NCBI GenBank assembly: GCA_016508695.1
Contig: VNKQ01000002.1
Location: forward strand, 1,116,001-1,180,000
Reading direction: 5' to 3'
DNA length: 64,000 nucleotides
Origin: Hyphodiscus hymeniophilus
Taxonomy: Eukaryota; Ascomycota; Leotiomycetes; Helotiales; Hyphodiscaceae
The position numbers and the translations under genes were made by a program. Below the pieces are notes generated by a model, which did not search any database, was not told the origin of the DNA, and saw nothing but the letters and a program-made list of their open reading frames with translations. Of this stretch, positions 11,027 through 22,522 are shown in pieces. Within the stretch, counting starts at the first letter, position 1. Every line of letters begins with the position of its first letter.

Positions 11027-13303
11027 CTCAGCCTCGTAGATATTGGTTGAGAGGTAGGGGAGGGCAGCTATGTATGAGAAGGCAGTTGGATGAAATGTAC
11101 GGATTAAGGTTGTTCGTTTGTCAATTTTGGTTGTGATCAACATTGAGGTGCAGCCTAGCAGCATCTGTTAGGCGTGGAAGAATCGAAGGAGACCCCGTGA
11201 TCATCAAGGATTATGATCACCCAAAGTCCAGCATTTTACTTTACATTTTGGATGTGACTAGTGAATACTGACACCTTATCTCACGAGCCTTATCTATGAT
11301 GAATATTTGGTTGCCAGTCCCAAACAGTCTTCTATACCGGTCACGTGATCTTCTTTACGCACTTCTATCCGTACTCCCCCAACGCTACGTTGCGTCAGTA
11401 CTCGAGTACTCGAGTACCCCTGAGCAGAGGATGCTCAATGAATGTGCCTCTGTGCGCCTTTATGAAGCCTTCGAGAAAGCTCTCCCGACTCAATGGTCAC
11501 ACCTCCCGCTCGTCCTCAACGGGTGACACAGAATACAGTACATATGTTCGTCCGTCACAGGTCCATCGTCACACAGCGTCACTAGACACTGTCTGTCCGT
11601 ACCCAAGATGTCTCTTCCCGTTGAAGTCCAGAACATTGCTCCATTTCCCCACCATCGAGAGTCTGATCGGCGACTCCAAGTTCAAGGGCGTGCGTGATGC
11701 ACGGAGAACATATCATCCGAAACTCAATTGAGGTCTTCTTGACCAAGAGTGGCTGTGCTAGAATGGGAGGGGAACACAACAGCCAAGTTCGGATTGCGAA
11801 CACTCGATTTGAGGAGCCGTGTCTGAACTCTGAAGGGAGACAGTACTGGAGTGTAGAGACAGTAGAGTGAAGAGATCGTCATCGGCCTCGATCCTCGTCC
11901 CGGATTTTCCATGATCCTATTGATCGCATTTGCTATTCCGAGAACCCTGATCTCAATGCCAGGCCCTGCAACTCAGCTGCGGCAGCGGCACACTGCTCGA
12001 ATCGCTGCATGATCCTGCATCATTGAACATTGGATGACGGCCCAACCCGGAATTATCGAAGTCAAATTTCAGCTGATCTCGAAGAGGCTACGTTAATATA
12101 TATCCTGGGAGACTATCTCGTTGGATCCCCCTATCGGAAAAGTCCTAGAGATATACCGAGGGACCCCCGCTTCTCTCAGAGGCAAGGAACGATGATACCC
12201 ATGATACATAAATCCGAGCGGGAGCTGGGAGCCCAGGGTTACGGTACTGCTAAGGCTTGACATCTTTGATGGCTGATGCGCCTCTGACGATGAGATGGCA
12301 GGGATTTCGCAAAACGAGCAACGCAGGAAAAGGTATGACCTTCCTCCTTTCGACAGGAGTCCAGAGAAGCCGATAGTTGCGCTTCATACCAACAACACTG
12401 GACTTTTGTACTGCGTATGCGATCGCATTTGCAAGCGGCATGGAAGGGGGTCTGACGCCAAAATAGAACACACTGGACCTTGATCAGAAAGAGAGTAGAG
12501 AAGGAAGGGAAAGAAGACAAGGAAAGAAAAGACAAGAAAAGTAAATACAAGAAACGTCCATCCTGCTCAGTTCTCAACTTCTCATCGTGCATATGGTGGA
12601 AATTCAACTTTTTCTCTATTAAGACTCCGTTCTTTGATATTGACTTTGTAACTCTGCAGTACTCGAGTACTGATTAACCAACCCCTCCTCCCTGCTCTCC
12701 TCTTTTGACCATTCTCTCCTTCCGTAACACATCAACAAAAGCATTGGACAATTGGACAATTGTGACTGGACAGTCTCTGACCATTTGTGTCCTAATCGCA
12801 CAGCTATCTGAGCACTCTGCATACTCAATACTTAGACAGCTTGCCCCGCGTACGAAGGAGGCGAACCCTTTGCATCTTCGGTTCGAAGGACTCACTGCTA
12901 AAAACCAGGCCCCAAGGCCCCAAAGTCCCCCTTTCTACACAGGCAATCCGTGACGACCCTCCTGCGGCGATCCTCAATTCTCCTTGATAACTCGATACTA
13001 CCTCAATAAGCTTTATCTCTTATCGAGCATTGAACCACTGCAAAGACATTGTCTACGTCGTGATAATCTTTTCACAATCAAAACAATTCGGCGCCTTCAT
13101 TCCTCGAGTTCTTTGCTGTTGCCCTTTCTTAGCAGAGCATTCGACACGGGTACGCTACCTTGGGCGTCCGCTTGAAAAATAAACAGGTGCACCTAGGCTC
13201 GGATCGACTCTCTCCCGAGCGTTCACTTTCGACAGCCTTCAACGTCAACAACAATCACAGCAACAACAACCTCCAACGCCCAGGTCTTGTGCATTGAAAG
13301 TCA
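11027..13303. other. Long divergent intergenic region between ASA1 and the Zn2Cys6 gene
   Basis: About 2.3 kb upstream of both genes. Short open frames are present but none has a recognisable domain. Between about 12700 and 13300 the plus strand is pyrimidine-rich (CTCC, TTCTC runs), and CAACAAC runs precede the downstream gene, which suits a promoter and long 5' leader. No ATG occurs from 12960 to 13303 on the plus strand. Confidence 0.45.
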
Positions 13304-13324
13304 ATGTTAGTGGTGGAAATATAA
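13304..13324 (+). promoter_or_regulatory. Upstream ORF (6 codons plus stop) in the leader of the Zn2Cys6 gene
   Basis: ATG at 13304 opens six codons and stops at TAA 13322-13324. It is the only ATG in any frame between 12960 and 13587 on the plus strand, so scanning ribosomes would meet it before the factor's reading frame. A regulatory role is inference. Confidence 0.4.
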
Positions 13325-13367
13325 CTTCATCAAGGCTTCTCCTGCGCTCTCTCACAGAGTCTTCATC

Positions 13368-15651
13368 GTGGCGGTATACAATAATCAAGCCTACCTTGCA
13401 CCTGGACTTGACCTGGACTATCAATACCAGGTCCCCTCACCTCTCGACTCGGCCTCGACCTTCTCAGCCTCCACGCTCGGCGGAGATCAACAAATCAGTC
13501 CTGATTACCACGACATCAGTCCGCGACCAGCAAAGCGACAGAAACTTGGTCTACCAAAACCCGCGAAAGGCACGAAGAACAAGTCAATGCCGGACGTCGG
13601 GCAGTCCGCAGAGGCTGCTGTTGCGGCCGCGAATAAGCCAAAGAGAGTTCGCACAGGATGCCTCACCTGCAGAGAACGTCATTTGAAGTGTGATGAGGGA
13701 TTGCCCGATTGCCAGAATTGCCGGAAGTCAAGCAGAATATGTAAGAGAGGTGTGCGCTTGAACTTCATTGACACTACTGTCAAATCCCCGCCAATGATTT
13801 CGCCTACAGAAGATTGGAAAGGTACGCACGCCAATTAATTGAAGCTACCCCTCTAACTTGATTCCAGTGAAATTCCAAGATGAATCTCGAGATATTGCAT
13901 CAGAATACAAGGGTGGCCTGGCACGGTATTCCCACTTGGATCAGACAATAACACCTCCTCGCGAACAACTTCTCGAATTCTCTACCCGTCCTATGATCAT
14001 AGACCCTCTCATGAGTGTCGAGACCAATGCATTGCCTCCCATACAACATTCTGCTGGCCCATACTCTGATGGTGGACTCTCCGTTAAGCAGGAGATCGCC
14101 CCTTCACGCGGAACAAGTCGTCATCATTCACTGAGTGGAAGCAGTGAATCCTTCCTTGTACCTCCCTCAACTTCCTACAGTAATCCTCCCGAACAAACAC
14201 TCACTCAACCAAACGAGACCCGGGACTATCTGAACTCTCCTGAAGAAGTACTATTCATGCAGGTTTTCGTGGAGGAAGTTGGCTTGTGGATGGACAGTAT
14301 GGATTCAATGAAACACTTCTCGAGGTTGCTACCATTTCACTCACTGGGAGAACCAATGCTTCTCAATGCGTTTCTGGCCTGTGGAGCACGCCATCTAGCC
14401 CTGGTTAACCCTGTATACCACGAGGATAAGGCATTGTACTACTACGACACGGCGACCACTCAGTTATTGCGTTCACTGCAAAATCCCGACCGAGACACGG
14501 TGATCTGTGCTACAACAGCCGTTATTCTAAATGTGTATGAGATTATGTCCGAACGAGCAATGCAGCGCATGAACCACATTGCTGGAGCTCGAGCTCTTAT
14601 AAAGGAGTGTGGTTGGAGTGCACGAAGCACAGGTATTGGAGCTGCATGCTTCTGGTTGAATGTGGGAATGGAACTTCTTAGCTGCTTGCATTTCAATTGG
14701 CAAGTTGCATGGGACCCAGACCAATGGGGCGTTGATATGGATTTCCAACAAGAGACGGCTTCTGGCCAGGAGGAAGTTTGGGTACATCGAATGCTATACA
14801 TTGTGGGTAAAATCGCAAATTTTCGAGCTTCGATACCACGCTTCCAAGAGGCGTCGCCACATGACGAGCAGATTCGATTGCAGACACGATATGCGGAATG
14901 GAAGAGATTGAAGGCGTTATGTGACAGCTGGAACTCCAACATTCCTCGGACAATGCACCCCATGGCGTATCTATACCCGGCGCAAACGAGCTCGAAATCT
15001 GCTTTTCCGGAAGTCTGGTGAGTGAAGTTCTATCACATATTGTGAGACATGCTAATGCAACACAGGCTTATCAAACGTGCTACAATTGTCGGCAGACTGT
15101 TCTATCACACCGCAATGTGTCTTCTTCCCCAGATCAATCCGATCATGTCTAAGGATACGAAAGAAATGCATGACATGCAACTGAGTCATGCCCATCAGAT
15201 CTGTGGCATCACGGCTCATGTCAAAGACAGAGGCGTTGCTAGTGTAGCACTTCGCTCCCTTGCTATTGCAGCCGAATGTCTCGTGGAACGCCGCGAACAG
15301 GAAGAAGTCCTTGACATATTTGAAAAGATTCGCAAGGAGACAGGCTGGAAGGTCGGTTTCCTGCACAAGGAGTTGAAACTCAAATGGGGTTGGCAAGAGC
15401 AAGATGCGGCTCAACAACAAATGGCAGCGCAGCAGAACTCATTGGCTCAATTCTTCCCCAGCACAACCCAAGCATCGGCAACGAGCCTTCCCCCTGCACC
15501 ACCTCAACCACCCCCTCGGGCCATGCCAAGTGGGATTCTCAATCCTCTTTTGAAGACGGCTGATTTCTCGCTGCCAAATCACCCATACCAGCAGTACTAT
15601 CAACCGCCAAACCTACACCAACACCACCAATTTGCTCACAATTATATGTGA
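13368..15651 (+). CDS. Zn(II)2Cys6 transcription factor with fungal-specific C-terminal domain; apparent N-terminus lacks ATG
   Basis: Exons 13368-13821, 13868-15017 and 15066-15651; introns GTACGC...CCAG (branch CTAAC) and GTGAGT...ACAG, phases consistent. The binuclear zinc cluster reads CLTCRERHLKCDEGLPDCQNC with the last Cys in SRICKRG: six Cys in CX2CX6CX5-6CX2CX6-8C order. It is preceded by basic NLS-like segments (RPAKRQKL, KPKRVR). The C-terminal half is the helical fungal-specific regulatory domain (about residues 280-650), ending in a Gln/Pro-rich tail. Oddity: coding-like sequence extends upstream to a GTG at 13368 in strong context (A at -3, G at +4), but no ATG occurs in any frame from 13307 until the in-frame ATG at 13587. 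The protein is 729 residues from 13368 or 656 from 13587; both keep the zinc cluster. An unseen upstream exon spliced to the CTCACAG at 13351-13357 is also possible. Target genes unknown. Confidence 0.85.
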
Positions 15652-16548
15652 GCTTTATACCTTGCTAAACCGGAATAGCGTTTCATTTCCGGGTGATTAC
15701 ATGTTTGGGATGAGGCGTCATCATGGCAATTGTGCGCGAAGTCTCGGAGAGCTAGACGGAAACTGAGTATTGGAGTTCTGGGAATTCTAGATGATAATAT
15801 GATCATGGGACTTTCAGGGCAATTTGGGGTTTTGGGCGCAATGTCGATGATATGGGATGCATAGACGGCGTTTCGAACGACTTGCTGGAAGCACTGTACT
15901 TGTAGGTTGTTGAGGGTACAGCCGGGTCTGGCTCAAACAATATGACTCAATGATAATGTCTTGATTCGGATCTCATTGCCCAAAAGCGATTGACCACTAG
16001 TCATCAAGATAAGGTGTACGGAGTACTCCTCTCGCACCACAGTCATCAAAATCAGCTTTCTTGGATGCAGGACCACCACCTTAAGCCCATCATTCTATAG
16101 CTCCTGAACACAAAGAAGTTGTAGATGATTGTGCCTTAACATAGAATATCTCTTGGACAATCAAGGAAAGTGGAGAAATACTTTCGAAATCTCATTGCTC
16201 TCTAAATCTAAGATCTAAGATCTAAGGAATCTTGTCTAGAAGCCTCTGTATTTCTGTACTGTTACAATGCCTGAATAATCGAGACCGGCAAAGAGACCAT
16301 GTGGTGCTTATAGGTAAACTCTGTTGGAGAGCCCGCCAGGTAAACTTTGCGGCTTGATGCTCGAGTGTGTACGTACCTCTGCTGTACTGTACTTCAACTC
16401 AGTGGGAAAACTCTATCTTGAGCAATACCGCTGCTCACAAGGTGGTCTTGTGGAGCTCACAAAACTGCTTGTTCATCGCCAGGTCGGGCGGGGCTCGGTA
16501 TCTTCTTTCCCCGGGCTGGACATAGTATATTCGCGGTTTGACGGTCAT
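15652..16548. other. Intergenic, convergent 3' flanks
   Basis: About 900 bases between the 3' ends of the Zn-cluster gene and POP4. No supported gene; several short AT-rich runs suitable for 3' end formation. Confidence 0.45.
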
Positions 16549-17343
16549 TCAGAGATCCGGCAAGTGGTGCGTCTTGAACTTCCTGTTCGCCCTATCCGCG
16601 GCTCGGTAGATAAACTGGTCCCCGTGGAGCTCGAAGATCAGATCTTTCTTCCCTTCTGTCTTCTCCTCTTCCCTCTCCTGAGCCATGTCCCCTGACTCCT
16701 TTCCCGCACCCCCAATTCCCATATCACCTCCCTGTCCCTCAACTTCCCGGTCCTCCGTTTCTTTCCTAGGCCTAGGAATCGCAAACCTGAAGACAGTGTG
16801 TTCCTTGGGCACGCTCTTGACTTTATTCCCCCGGCTGACAATCTCGAAAATGAACTTCGAGTCTTTCACAACAATGCCTCGGACCCCAACCCGGGACACA
16901 CATCTGCTCCTCACAACCTCCACCTCAGCTCCGTGGTAATCCGCACTACAAAGTTTTGCCGCCATAGCGTTCCCGACGTGTATTTCCCTTCCATCTGGCC
17001 CATTGCCCTGTTCATCAATGCCGAGAACTTCTCTAATGTACCCTAACCACATCTGATGCAATGGCTCGTAGATTGCGTATTTCTGGGCGGAGGGAGGGAT
17101 GTCGTAGAGACATAGCGAGCGCTTTTGTCGGGATGAGAGGGGTTTAGGCTTGAGTTTCTTCTTGGAGAGTTTCGAGGTGCGATCGAGACGTCTTTGGACT
17201 TGCGCGTTGGGGGTGGTCGAGGTGGTCGGTTTTAGATGGAGGGGTCGTTGGAGGACCTTCTCCGTGTAGATACGCTGCGCTGAGTCCGGAGAGTGGGCGC
17301 GTGAGAGGAGCGTTTGCGCTATGCTCTCATTCTTGGAAGCCAT
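16549..17343 (-). CDS. POP4: RNase P/MRP subunit Pop4 (Rpp29 family), 264 aa
   Basis: Single exon from ATG 17343 (good context, GACATGGCT) to the stop at 16549. An in-frame Met 25 codons upstream is possible, but its extension is less protein-like. The N-terminal half is basic (SKKKLKPKPLSSRQKRS). The C-terminal half is the Sm-like beta-barrel of the Rpp29/UPF0086 family: IHVGNAMAAKLCSADYHGAEVEVVRS, then VGVRGIVVKDSKFIFEIV, and near the end KKDLIFELHGDQFIYRAADR. A charged insert (about residues 195-235, Glu/Gly/Lys-rich) separates the last strands, as often in fungal homologues. Pop4 is a shared protein subunit of nuclear RNase P (tRNA 5' maturation) and RNase MRP (rRNA processing). It is head-to-head with the acyltransferase gene, 225 bp between ATGs. 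Confidence 0.9.
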   Translation of the reverse strand: MASKNESIAQTLLSRAHSPDSAQRIYTEKVLQRPLHLKPTTSTTPNAQVQRRLDRTSKLSKKKLKPKPLSSRQKRSLCLYDIPPSAQKYAIYEPLHQMWLGYIREVLGIDEQGNGPDGREIHVGNAMAAKLCSADYHGAEVEVVRSRCVSRVGVRGIVVKDSKFIFEIVSRGNKVKSVPKEHTVFRFAIPRPRKETEDREVEGQGGDMGIGGAGKESGDMAQEREEEKTEGKKDLIFELHGDQFIYRAADRANRKFKTHHLPDL

Positions 17344-17568
17344 GTCTGCTTTTTTCAGCGATTTAAACAGAAGATGCTCTCGTGGGATTGGTGGGTTGAG
17401 GAGAGAGCTTGGTGTCACATGCTGAAATAAAGTTTAGGCGTTTTCGGGTCCCCAGCTTTTTACCTAGTCGCATGGCCCCAGGTTTCACTCCAACCTTCAC
17501 TTCTAACATGCCATGGTTCCTCGGTTTCCATAGCACAGAAAGTCTGAGAGATTAGAACGTCTGGCACA
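17344..17568. promoter_or_regulatory. Shared divergent promoter, POP4 / acyltransferase
   Basis: 225 bases separate the two ATGs, so both core promoters and leaders must fit here. No canonical TATA box is evident on either strand. Confidence 0.6.
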
Positions 17569-20228
17569 ATGGCAGGTCCACGAGACCCCTCGAGGCGCAC
17601 TTCGGCGCCAGATCTCGAGATCCTTGGTGACCAAGTTACGTTCCAGCCAAGGGGATATATTGAACCGCCGGAACGCCCTGAAGATAAAGATAAAGAGCGG
17701 AATCTGGTGGAGCATATGGCGAGATTTCGATCTAGTCCATTAGAGTAAGTTTGTGACTCTTTGGGAAGTCTATGAGGCCGAAAAGAGAGCTGATTGAAAC
17801 CAGGTTTCTCCGCGAAGTGTCTCTCCACGTCTCTGGGACTGGATGGCGCGCCTATGATAATTTCATAGGGCAACCAATCTTCTACTCCGGGTTTTCGGAG
17901 AATATGACAGCAGCGGTTCTCTCTGCGCCAATCCTACAACAGCGGATCAGGGAGTTAGCAGACAAGCGGATTGGGATTGAGGAGAAGCAAGGGTTATTAA
18001 AAAAAGACGATCCATTGTACCAGGCCAAGAAGGCTCAGAGGAAAGCGGTCGTCGAACAAAGTTTGCAGGAATTGAGTGAGAAGTTGACGGGGGATATGAT
18101 CTGCAAGTTTGAGAGCAAGCCGTTCATTCGTGGAGCCTATTATATGTGTACGCAACTCTTGACCAGAGCTTATCACCAAGGTATGTTCACTTGCAAGTCC
18201 AAGGGAGGGAGCTGGCTGATGTGAACAGGTATCCATGTCTCGAGTGAGGAGGTTCTGAGGTTGAGGACTGTGGCCGAAAGGGCGGAGAAGAACAAGCAGA
18301 GCATTATCTTCTTACCTTGCCATCGGTCACATGTCGATTATGTTTCTTTGCAGCTCATTTGCTATCGACTGGGTTTGGCCTTGCCTACGGTTGTGGCGGG
18401 TGACAATTTGAATTTCCCGCTTGTTGGGAGCTTTTTACAACATGCCGGTTTGTACCCTTTCCGAAATATGACTTGAAACGACGTTGATTTAAAATAGGAG
18501 CTATGTATATTCGCCGAAGCTTCGGAGATGATATCCTTTATACTACGCTTGTACAATCATATATAGACACTCTGCTGCAAGGCGGTTTTAATTTCGAGTG
18601 CTTCATTGAAGGAGGACGATCAAGAACGGGGAAGCTTCTGCCACCAAAATTTGGAATACTAAGCTTCATTCTTGACAGCATTTTATCAGGCCGGGTTGAG
18701 GATGCGATTATATGTCCTGTCAGTACGCAGTACGACAAAGTCATCGAGACTGAGGGCTATGTTGGCGAACTATTGGGAATGCCCAAGAAGAAGGAGAATC
18801 TGGCAGACTTCTTGTCCGCCTCTTCGATACTTTCTTTGAAGCTTGGGCGAGTCGATGTCCGGTTCCATGAGCCATGGAGTCTGAGGGAGTTCATTCAAGA
18901 ACAACAAGTTCGAACGACTGAGATCCCCAAGCAATTGGATATGAAGAGTATTACAGATCCAAGCACAAGACAGAAATTGCTGCGGACGATGGGCTACAAA
19001 GTTCTTTCTGATATCAATGCAGTCTCGGTAGTCATGCCCACTGCTTTAATTGGGACTGTGCTTCTCACACTCCGAGGGCGAGGTGTTGGAATGGCCGAAT
19101 TGGTTCGCAGAATTGAATGGCTAAGCGAACGCGTGCGAGCAAAGGGTGGACGAGTTGCGCATTTTGGGAATGCGCCAACAGAAGCTGTGATTGAACGTGG
19201 GCTTGAAGTCTTGGGCAAAGACCTAGTTGGTGTCGTCGAAGGACTGCCCGAGAAGACATACTTCGCAGTCGACAGGTTCCAGTTGTCCTTCTACCGAAAC
19301 ATGACGATTCACCTCTTCATTTCAGAAGCCCTGGTGAGTGCCAGCATGTACATCCGAGTCAAGAGGGGTGGAGGGCCAGAGAGTCAGAGGGTCTCGTACG
19401 AGGAACTGAGGAATCAGGTTCTGTTTTTGTCGCAGCTTTTCAGAGGGGAGTTTATTTATCCCACTGAAGGACTGGCTGTCAATCTGGATAAAACTCTGCG
19501 AAGCCTCGAGGCCGACAAAGTCGTCACATTGCATCGGGATGAGCAGGACAATATCATGGCTGTCGACCTCGCAGAAGAGGAGCGTACAGCTGGACGGGAG
19601 AATTATGACTTTTACTGCTTCTTGATCTGGCCTTTCATAGAAGCTAGTTGGCTTGGAGCTGTATCTCTTATGGGTTTGACGCCACCATTGGATCATCAAG
19701 GTGATGGGTGGTTGGACGTCAAGAAATGCCAAGATAACTCCCAAATTGTACGTTATCGTTAGATTCCATGTCTTCCTATGCTAACTTTCACAGCTTGGCA
19801 AAACACTCTATCATCAAGGAGATCTCTCCTACTTCGAAGCAGTTAACAAAGAGACGCTCAAGAACGCATGGCAGCGTTTCGAAGACGAAGGCATCATAAC
19901 AGTCGCTAAGAGCCGTGATCCAAAGATTCAGCCAAGAGCCAGATTAGCACCTGATTGGAGACCACAATGGGATCCTAGAACTGGACACATTGTGGCTGAA
20001 GGCAGATTATGGGATTTCATAGAAAAGATTGCCCAGTCAAGGAGAGAAGGGAAGAACAGGCGAGATGGTGCCACAGTCTCGAGCAGAGTTTTGAGACTTA
20101 CGGAGACCATTGGGAGAAATTTGTTTACGGATGCGTCAGGAGAAGTGAGTATGAGCGACGAGGATAAGAGATTGCTGAAGAAGCAGCAGCACAGACGTCA
20201 AGCTCTACAGACGAGGGCGCATTTGTGA
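17569..20228 (+). CDS. Glycerol-3-phosphate / dihydroxyacetone-phosphate acyltransferase (PlsB family), 818 aa, 5 exons
   Basis: Exons 17569-17744, 17804-18180, 18229-18447, 18498-19747 and 19794-20228; all donors are GTAAGT/GTATGT/GTTTGT/GTACGT and phases agree. PlsB-family motifs are complete: block I LPCHRSHVDY with catalytic His216 and Asp221 (HX4D), block II GAMYIRRSF (258-266), block III FIEGGRSRTGK (293-303) and block IV ICPVSTQYDK. The enzyme transfers an acyl chain to sn-1 of glycerol-3-phosphate or DHAP, the first step of glycerolipid (and in peroxisomes ether-lipid) synthesis. The length matches eukaryotic GPAM/GNPAT proteins. The C-terminal tripeptide is AHL after Arg, resembling a PTS1 peroxisomal signal, which would favour the DHAPAT side; this is inference. 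The first exon is only 176 bases and is easily missed. Confidence 0.9.
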
Positions 20229-20431
20229 TTGTAATGATACCAGCTTTTGGAAATGAGATACGAGATTTTTAGGTTCATCAAGATATGCATTGCTCTTCTA
20301 TCTGGGATAAGTGCACCTTGGGCTCTAGAATCTAAGGATCTAACAATTTCTATCATCTACCAAACGAGGTGCCTCGTTATGGTCAAACACCCCATTTACC
20401 GTTGTCTTTCTCCCTCCTTTGTACATTTTGC

Positions 20432-21250
20432 TTACGACTTAACAACAATCCCAAACTTACCGTACGGAAAGTCTACCAAATTCTCCAGGTAATCTCCCCA
20501 TCCATCATCCACCTCTCCTACTTGATGCATATCAACATTTCCACCCTCTCCGGTTCGTCCGGCAAGCACCTCCTTCTCCCTCCCAGTATATTCTCCCTTC
20601 AATTCGGGATGCGGGACCCAAGCTACTCTCATGCCTGCTCTTCTGCCTGCCTCTACGCCCGGTACACTATCCTCGAAAACTAAACACTCTTCCGGCAAGA
20701 TGTCCTTCTCTCCCGGATTTAGACTCTCATTGACAGTTTTCAGCGCCAACAGATAGATATCCGGGGCAGGCTTTCCTCTTCCCTCGCCTATCCTCACATC
20801 ATCGCCCAAAACTCGTCTGTGGCCTTCAAAGACAACGAAAAGCTCCTCCAAATGACTCGTCTTCAATTTGAAATTCGCAGCATGAGAACTCGTCGCTAGA
20901 GCAATATGCACTTTGTCCCCGTGAACCGTCTGCGCGTGACGCAAATCCCTTAGAAGCTTCTCAACTCCGGGCAAGGGCTTGGTAGAGGGAAACACTTCGC
21001 GCTGGAGTTCGGCTTGCTCTTTCATGTATTGCTCCTGGGAGATGGGAAGCTGGGCCCATTTGTGGAAAATCGCACCAGCAGATGCACCGGGGCGGCCTTG
21101 GAGTTGGGCTTTGATGGACCACGGGAGGGGAGGCTTGCCATAGCGGGCGAGCATTGTGTTGGTGCACAGCGTGTATAAATCTTCAGAGTCGAGGAGCAGT
21201 CCATCCATATCAAAGAGGCAAGCTCGGATAGGGGGGAAGGGCGGCGCCAT
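20432..21250 (-). CDS. HAD-superfamily phosphatase, HDHD1 / pseudouridine-5'-phosphatase-like (272 aa)
   Basis: Single exon, ATG at 21250. All four HAD motifs are visible: motif I CLFDMDGLLLDSE with nucleophile Asp14 and acid/base Asp16, motif II IALATSS, motif III Lys in RGKPAPDIYL, and motif IV CLVFEDSVPG. The helical cap between motifs I and II (about residues 20-90, C1 type) is the beta-phosphoglucomutase/HDHD1 arrangement. FDMDGLLLDSE and the overall length fit the HDHD1 group, whose human member dephosphorylates pseudouridine 5'-phosphate; a 2-deoxyglucose- or glycerol-3-phosphatase cannot be excluded. The start gives MAPPFPPIRACLFDMDG; the extra eight upstream codons add nothing family-like. 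Tail-to-tail with the acyltransferase gene (203 bp) and head-to-head with the TPR gene. Confidence 0.85.
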   Translation of the reverse strand: MAPPFPPIRACLFDMDGLLLDSEDLYTLCTNTMLARYGKPPLPWSIKAQLQGRPGASAGAIFHKWAQLPISQEQYMKEQAELQREVFPSTKPLPGVEKLLRDLRHAQTVHGDKVHIALATSSHAANFKLKTSHLEELFVVFEGHRRVLGDDVRIGEGRGKPAPDIYLLALKTVNESLNPGEKDILPEECLVFEDSVPGVEAGRRAGMRVAWVPHPELKGEYTGREKEVLAGRTGEGGNVDMHQVGEVDDGWGDYLENLVDFPYGKFGIVVKS

Positions 21251-21420
21251 GCCTTCAGAACTGAGCGTCCTCACTCAAATTGGAGGCTGATACGTAGAGG
21301 ATTGTGGGGAAGTGAAGGGGAACTCTGGTACTATGGTCCCTGAAAATTGAGGGGTCGGTCAAACGCCAAAGCGGCGAGATTCCGCTCATGGGATTTGTTA
21401 TCTGCCAACAACATGACACA
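21251..21420. promoter_or_regulatory. Shared divergent promoter, HAD phosphatase / TPR protein
   Basis: 170 bases between the two ATGs. An out-of-frame ATG at 21413 (ATG ACA CAA TGA) is a minimal upstream ORF for the TPR gene. Confidence 0.55.
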
Positions 21421-22413
21421 ATGACAACACGCACAGAACGCTTCCAACGCAAGCCCCGTGAGCCCAAAGAGGAGAGAGATCCAGTGTCGGAAGAGCCTGA
21501 GACGGTGGTAAAGTTTTCTCCAGAAGAAGAAGCTGTACGAACTGGTGAAAGAACCCCATGACTTCAAACGCGTGTCTGATCTGGATCGTAGTCCCTCTTG
21601 AGCGAATCCAATACCGAAAAAGCCTCTGCGAATGCGCTATTTGCTGCATCTAAATTCAGAGAAGCTATCGAAAGCTATGATAAGGCGCTCTCGACATGTC
21701 CAAACTACCTGCACTACGAGATAGCCGTGTTGAAAAGTAATATTGCGGCGTGTCATTTGAAGCTTGAGGAGTGGAAGGAGGCTGTCAGTGCTGCTACGGC
21801 GGCGCTCGATGGCCTGGATAAGATACAAGGAAACGCCATTGATGTTGCTAAGGAGAATAAGACGAATGGAGATGGAGATGAAGAAGAAGCGGACGAAGAA
21901 ATCGTGAGCGAGGGTGCTACGAAAGCGGAGGATGTCTCGAATAAGGGGCAGAGGGAGGCCGATATTGGTAGAATACGTGCGAAAGCTTTGATGAGGAGGG
22001 CCAGGGCTCGGAGCGAGCAGGGAGGCTGGGCTACGTTGCAAGGTGCTGAGGAAGGTTTGTTGGCTTTGAACACCATTGAGTCCCCAAGGTTGACATGTTG
22101 AAGATTACAAGACGCTGTCACAGATGCCCAATCTCTCTCCAGCGGACAGGAAGATCGTTGTTCGACAAATGAAAGAGCTCCCACCAAGAACAAAACTAGC
22201 CCAGGAGAAAGAAATGGGTGAAATGATGGGGAAGTTGAAGCAGGTTTGTGTCGTAACTTTCCCCTGAAGGACTCTTACTCATGATTACAGCTGGGAAATG
22301 GGATACTGAAACCTTTTGGTCTTTCTACGGACAACTTCCAAATGGTCAAAGATGAAAATACAGGCGGGTACAGCATGAACTTCAACCAAGGCGGCCCATC
22401 CGATGGTAAATAG
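21421..22413 (+). CDS. TTC1-like tetratricopeptide-repeat protein, 279 aa, 4 exons
   Basis: Exons 21421-21534, 21592-22054, 22104-22243 and 22291-22413. The first intron (GTACGA...GTAG) joins FSPEEEA to SLLSESNTEKASANALF, restoring the family's continuous N-terminal TPR entry; without this splice the frame has no ATG. TPR helices run from about residue 45 (KASANALFAASKFREAIESYDKAL), then NIAACHLKLEEWKEAVSAATAAL. An acidic low-complexity loop (DGDEEEADEE) follows, then a third repeat starting IRAKALMRRARARSEQGGW. The C-terminus, with MGEMMGKLKQ and LGNGILKPFGLSTDNFQ, is the conserved TTC1 tail. TTC1 proteins are cytosolic Hsp70/Hsp90-associated co-chaperone-like adaptors; client proteins are unknown. 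Confidence in the exon model is high because all phases agree. Confidence 0.87.
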
Positions 22414-22522
22414 AATACTGAAACCCGAGCCAGTGAAACCATCAGAGTTCCATGTGAAAGCATCCATTCAACAACTAGAAACAGCGCTGTAATTGGCAGC
22501 TTGGCTTGAAATAATTTGACAA

